Shown one piece after another: positions 6,650 through 9,372 of a stretch of 9,372 bases of DNA. The stretch is from Enteractinococcus helveticum. Lineage in GTDB: Bacteria; Actinomycetota; Actinomycetes; Actinomycetales; Micrococcaceae. The stretch is taken from assembly GCF_020742345.1 (NCBI RefSeq), contig NZ_DYXC01000150.1, forward strand, positions 1-9,372, written 5' to 3'. Under the pieces are notes generated by a model. It had not been told where the DNA came from, searched no databases, and saw nothing but the letters and a program-made list of their open reading frames with translations. The translations under genes were made by a program, and so were the position numbers. The first letter of the stretch is position 1. Each line of letters begins with the position of its first letter.

Positions 6650-6679
6650 ACATCTGTTAGCACGAGCAAAGGAACTACC

Positions 6680-7669
6680 TTGGCAGAGAACCTTACCGCC
6701 GACGTACACGACGTTGTGATCATTGGATCTGGCCCTGCCGGTTATACCGCAGCCATCTACGCCTCACGAGCCAACTTGGCACCTGTCCTATTCACAAGCT
6801 CAGTACAGGCCGGTGGCGAGCTGATGAACACCACCGACGTAGAAAACTTCCCAGGCTTTCCAGATGGCATCATGGGCCCTGAGCTCATGAGCCACCTTGA
6901 AGCTCAGGCCCGCAAATTCGGTACCGACGTACAATATCAGGACGTCGTTGAAGTTGACCTCAAGGCCGAGCCAAAACGCATCACCCTGGGCGACGGTACC
7001 AAGCACTACGCTCGCACAGTCATCATTTCCACCGGCTCCCAGTACCGCGAACTGGGGATCGAGGGCGAAAGTGCACTAACTGGCAAGGGTGTCTCCTGGT
7101 GTGCAACCTGTGACGGTTTCTTCTTCCGCGACCAGCCACTGGCTGTTGTCGGTGGGGGAGACTCCGCTATGGAAGAAGCCATCTTCTTGACCAAATTCGC
7201 TTCTAAGGTCTACGTCATCCACCGTCGTGATGAACTGCGCGCCTCGCAGATCATGGCCGATCGCGCGCTGGCCAACGAAAAGATCGAATTTATCTGGAAC
7301 TCCACCGTCGAAACCATTAACGGTGAAGATAAAGTTCAATCAATTGATATTCGGAATCTGGTGACCGATCAGGTCAATACGCTGGATGTCAACGGCGTCT
7401 TCATCGCCATTGGCTCCGATCCTCGAACCGATCTTGTCAAAGATGTCCTAGAAATCAATGACGTCGATGGAACCATCGTCGTTCAGGAACCATCAACTGC
7501 AACCAATATCCCAGGCGTCTTTGCTGCGGGTGACGTCGTCGACGGCAAATACCGACAGGCCATCACTGCTGCCGGGATGGGTGCCAAAGCTGCTATCGAC
7601 GTCGAAGACTACCTCGGCGCTCAGCCCACTGTTTCTAAAAGCCCCCAGCTCCTATCGGAAGGAATTTAA
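6680..7669 (+). CDS. trxB: Thioredoxin reductase (NADPH, FAD)
   Basis: Reduces thioredoxin with electrons from NADPH through FAD and a redox disulfide, in the cytoplasm. Visible motifs in order: FAD-binding GSGPAG (16-21), the active-site CATC (141-144), NADPH-binding GGGDSAMEEA (158-167), HRRDELRAS (181-189) for the 2'-phosphate of NADPH, and the C-terminal FAD motif GVFAAGDV (279-286). The 329-residue length is normal. The start is TTG at 6680, chosen because AAAGGAA (6668-6674) ends 5 bases upstream. The stop TAA overlaps the trxA ATG by one base, so the two are co-translated. A SigR/SigH-like promoter precedes it. In mycobacteria sigM lies just upstream; here no sigma factor gene is present in the 133-base gap. 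Confidence 0.97.
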   Translation: MAENLTADVHDVVIIGSGPAGYTAAIYASRANLAPVLFTSSVQAGGELMNTTDVENFPGFPDGIMGPELMSHLEAQARKFGTDVQYQDVVEVDLKAEPKRITLGDGTKHYARTVIISTGSQYRELGIEGESALTGKGVSWCATCDGFFFRDQPLAVVGGGDSAMEEAIFLTKFASKVYVIHRRDELRASQIMADRALANEKIEFIWNSTVETINGEDKVQSIDIRNLVTDQVNTLDVNGVFIAIGSDPRTDLVKDVLEINDVDGTIVVQEPSTATNIPGVFAAGDVVDGKYRQAITAAGMGAKAAIDVEDYLGAQPTVSKSPQLLSEGI

Positions 7670-7992
7670 TGTCGACCATTGATGTAACAGATCAGGATTT
7701 CCAAGAAAAGGTCATCGACTCAGACAAGCCCGTCATCGTTGACTTCTGGGCGGTCTGGTGCGGTCCTTGTCGCCAGCTTTCTCCTGTTCTCGAAGAAATT
7801 GGCGAGAAGTACTCGGAGAAGGTAACCGTTGCAAAAGTAAATGTCGACGACAACCCAGGTATTGCCGCACAATACGGTATCACCAGTATCCCAACCGTAT
7901 TCGTCTTCCAAAACGGTGAAAAGGTCGCGACTTCCGTTGGTGCCAAACCACTTCACGTTCTTGAAAAGGAATTCGCTGACTACCTGAACTAG
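7669..7992 (+). CDS. trxA: Thioredoxin
   Basis: A 107-residue cytoplasmic disulfide reductase and the electron acceptor of the TrxB encoded immediately upstream. It has the canonical active site WCGPC (30-34, cysteines 31 and 34), the buried DFW aspartate (D25) before it and the conserved cis-proline in SIPTV (P75). Length and spacing are those of classical TrxA/TrxC, with no signal peptide or fusion. AAGGA (7659-7663) serves as ribosome binding site and ATG overlaps the trxB stop by one base (TAATG). A strong intrinsic terminator starts 23 bases after its stop codon, so trxB-trxA form a self-contained two-gene unit. Confidence 0.97.
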   Translation: MSTIDVTDQDFQEKVIDSDKPVIVDFWAVWCGPCRQLSPVLEEIGEKYSEKVTVAKVNVDDNPGIAAQYGITSIPTVFVFQNGEKVATSVGAKPLHVLEKEFADYLN

Positions 7993-8014
7993 GAGCTGGC
8001 AGCGCTACTCTTGA

Positions 8015-8052
8015 GGGTGATGGTCTTCTAGAGACCATCACCCTTTTTGTTT
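8015..8052 (+). terminator. Rho-independent terminator of trxBA
   Basis: GGGTGATGGTCT (8015-8026) pairs perfectly over 12 bases with AGACCATCACCC (8032-8043) around a 5-base loop and runs straight into TTTTTGTTT (8044-8052). This is a textbook intrinsic terminator in the plus direction. Confidence 0.95.
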
Positions 8053-8060
8053 CGACAAAT

Positions 8061-8109
8061 GTTCGGCTGTGTAGCAGGTTCTGAACACGTCGTTGCTACA
8101 CAGCTGAAC
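8061..8109. repeat. 16-bp inverted repeat in the trxA-parB gap
   Basis: Arms 8061-8076 and 8094-8109 (GTTCGGCTGTGTAGCA and TGCTACACAGCTGAAC) pair over 16 positions with one G-U pair and no mismatch. The 17-base spacer contains its own GTTC-t-GAAC mini-palindrome. No U-run follows closely, though AATTTTTATT occurs at 8131-8140. It begins 8 bases after the trxBA terminator U-tract. It could be a back-up terminator, an mRNA-stability element or a small non-coding mobile remnant; the sequence does not decide. Confidence 0.75.
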
Positions 8110-8200
8110 TGCCCGCTGTAGTGCATTCTAAATTTTTATTCATCCGTGCCTCGACCCGCGAGACAGTGATCCTGAGGTAGGGGAGGGGTCATTTAATAGC

Positions 8201-8236
8201 TTCACGGCACAACAAGATCATTCGTTGTGCCGTGAA
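8201..8236. terminator. 13-bp perfect hairpin after parB, likely parB terminator
   Basis: TTCACGGCACAAC (8201-8213) and GTTGTGCCGTGAA (8224-8236) are perfect inverted copies around a 10-base loop. It lies 19 bases past the parB stop codon on the minus strand. No U-tract follows in the minus direction (GCTATTAAAT), so it is a U-poor terminator or 3'-end stabiliser. The remaining stretch 8110-8200 shows no gene, promoter or RNA that I can support. Confidence 0.6.
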
Positions 8237-8255
8237 ATTCTAGGAGGACTAGCTA

Positions 8256-9372
8256 TCAGGAAGGGTTTTCTGGGTTGATAACGTTCATGATTCTGTTCAA
8301 GTCATCTACTGAAGCAAAATCAATCGAGATTCGGCCCTTCTTAGCACCCAGCGTGATTTTCACAGAGGTATCCAGGAAGTCAGTGAGAGAAGAGGCTAGC
8401 TCGTCGAATTGGCGTGTGTTCTTACGCTGTACCGTTGGAGCCTTCGTAGCTTCTTCTGAGCTCTTGGACATCAGAGTTGCTAATTCTTCTGTTGCCCTGA
8501 CGGAGAGGCCTTCGTTAATAACACGCTGAGCCAACTGCAGCATGAGCGCCTCGTCGGTTACGCCCAGGATTGCTCGCGCATGTCCAGCTGACAGCACCCC
8601 AGCAGCAACCTGTCGCTGGACACCAGGGGGGAGGTTCATGAGTCGCAGTGTGTTCGATATGTGTGGGCGTGATCGTCCAACACGCTTTGCCAGGATGTCT
8701 TGGGACCACCCAAAGTCCTGCATCAGCTGTTGGTAGGCTGCTGCTTCTTCAAGCGCATTGAGTTCACTGCGATGGATATTCTCAAGGAGGGCTTCACGCA
8801 GAAGATCTTCATCAGCAGTATCTCTCACGATTGCCGGGATAACATCTTTTCCTGCACGCTTAGTTGCACGCCAACGACGCTCGCCCATAATCAACTCATA
8901 CTGCCCGGAGCTACCCGCCGGCCGGACAACTACGGGCTGCAGTACGCCGACTTCCGCAATAGACGCAACGAGTTCCGTCATCGCTTCTTCGTCGAATTCA
9001 TCACGGGGCTGGCGGGGATTCGGCCGAATATCATCGACGTGAATCTCACGTAGGAAGCTGTCGTCGTCCACTTCCTCATGAGCACTTGAATCTTTAGACC
9101 TCTCAAGAATTGGATTCGGCATTGCCGCGCGGCTTGCCTTCTTTTGTGCCGCTTGACGACTTGAAGTGGGGCCATCCCCAAAGAACAGATCAGAAGGACG
9201 ACGCTTGTCCCGCGATTTAGCAGGATCTAAGTATCGGGAACCGACATCCTCTTTTGCCTCATCACTTGCTGTTGTGTCCGCTCCTGTCAACGACCCATGA
9301 GATTCTGACGTAGTCTCTTCCGCTACATTATCTTCTGCTGCATCGTCTCCTTCAGGCACCGATGTGTCTTGT
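8256..9372 (-). CDS. parB: Chromosome partitioning protein ParB (5' end outside window)
   Basis: Binds parS sites near the origin, slides as a CTP-dependent clamp and works with ParA in origin segregation. Numbering from the in-frame GTG at 9359: the CTPase domain starts near IRPNPRQPRDEF (111-122), with the CTP-binding GERRWRA (159-165) and ENIHR (193-197). A helix-turn-helix follows (about 218-241, SQDILAKRVGRSRPHISNTL), then LSAGHARAIL (256-265) and a C-terminal dimerisation domain ending at 367. The frame stays open from 9359 to the window edge, and the usual N-terminal ParA-contact motif GLGRGLGALI is not present, so the true start lies beyond 9372. At least 110 residues, acidic and then Arg/Lys-rich with RRPSDLFFGD (53-62), precede the CTPase domain, a long leader for the family. 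It converges on trxA. Confidence 0.96.
   Translation of the reverse strand, partial: QDTSVPEGDDAAEDNVAEETTSESHGSLTGADTTASDEAKEDVGSRYLDPAKSRDKRRPSDLFFGDGPTSSRQAAQKKASRAAMPNPILERSKDSSAHEEVDDDSFLREIHVDDIRPNPRQPRDEFDEEAMTELVASIAEVGVLQPVVVRPAGSSGQYELIMGERRWRATKRAGKDVIPAIVRDTADEDLLREALLENIHRSELNALEEAAAYQQLMQDFGWSQDILAKRVGRSRPHISNTLRLMNLPPGVQRQVAAGVLSAGHARAILGVTDEALMLQLAQRVINEGLSVRATEELATLMSKSSEEATKAPTVQRKNTRQFDELASSLTDFLDTSVKITLGAKKGRISIDFASVDDLNRIMNVINPENPS

Noticed and set aside
8201..8236. Possible parS site because of the TTCACG/CGTGAA arms near parB
   Set aside because: parS is a compact 16-bp palindrome (TGTTTCACGTGAAACA); these arms are separated by 10 bases and continue into unrelated sequence. 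No parS match was seen anywhere in the window.

Overview
The window reads as a chromosomal segment of an actinobacterium. The gene order is: CCA-adding enzyme (minus strand), then NUDIX hydrolase, murJ, a membrane-anchored pseudokinase, trxB and trxA (plus strand), then parB (minus strand). From established knowledge this is the layout beside the replication origin in Actinomycetota; in Mycobacterium tuberculosis the matching genes are pcnA, Rv3908 (mutT4), Rv3910, trxB2, trxC and parB. Moderately high GC, C-ending codons in murJ, GTG/TTG starts and a possible leaderless start fit. A lower-GC member of Micrococcales/Micrococcaceae is my best guess, but no rRNA is present to place it.

Layout. 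Positions 1-172 hold no gene I can name, but contain an 18-bp near-palindrome just upstream of a small XRE-family (HigA-like) regulator (173-505) that has no partner toxin in view. This gene converges on the CCA-adding enzyme (588-2045, minus), and a long hairpin sits exactly midway between the two stop codons. A divergent promoter region (2046-2155) separates the CCA enzyme from a NUDIX hydrolase (2156-3124). The NUDIX stop overlaps the start of murJ (3121-4866). A short gap leads to a 527-residue protein (4963-6546) with a degenerate kinase N-lobe, three 12-residue Thr-Glu-Val repeats, one membrane helix and an outside discoidin-like domain. The trxB-trxA pair (6680-7992) follows, behind a sequence matching the SigR/SigH disulfide-stress promoter, and ends at a strong intrinsic terminator. 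The 203 bases after the terminator hairpin region (8053-8255) have no gene but carry two further strong inverted repeats. parB (8256-9372, minus) runs off the right edge.

How they fit together. MurJ (lipid II flippase) and the pseudokinase protein are one polypeptide in mycobacteria and are two neighbouring genes here, so they likely act as one cell-wall regulatory unit. The Thr-Glu-Val repeats look like candidate phosphorylation/FHA docking sites. TrxB and TrxA form the NADPH-dependent disulfide reductase pair. ParB serves origin segregation. Compared with mycobacteria, the window lacks the DUF6049-type gene (Rv3909) between NUDIX and murJ, sigM before trxB, and cwlM after trxA. I see no mobile element, CRISPR array, tRNA or rRNA. 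The most novel points are the N-lobe-only pseudokinase with periodic Thr-Glu-Val repeats, the orphan regulator with its palindromic operator, and the hairpin cluster between trxA and parB.
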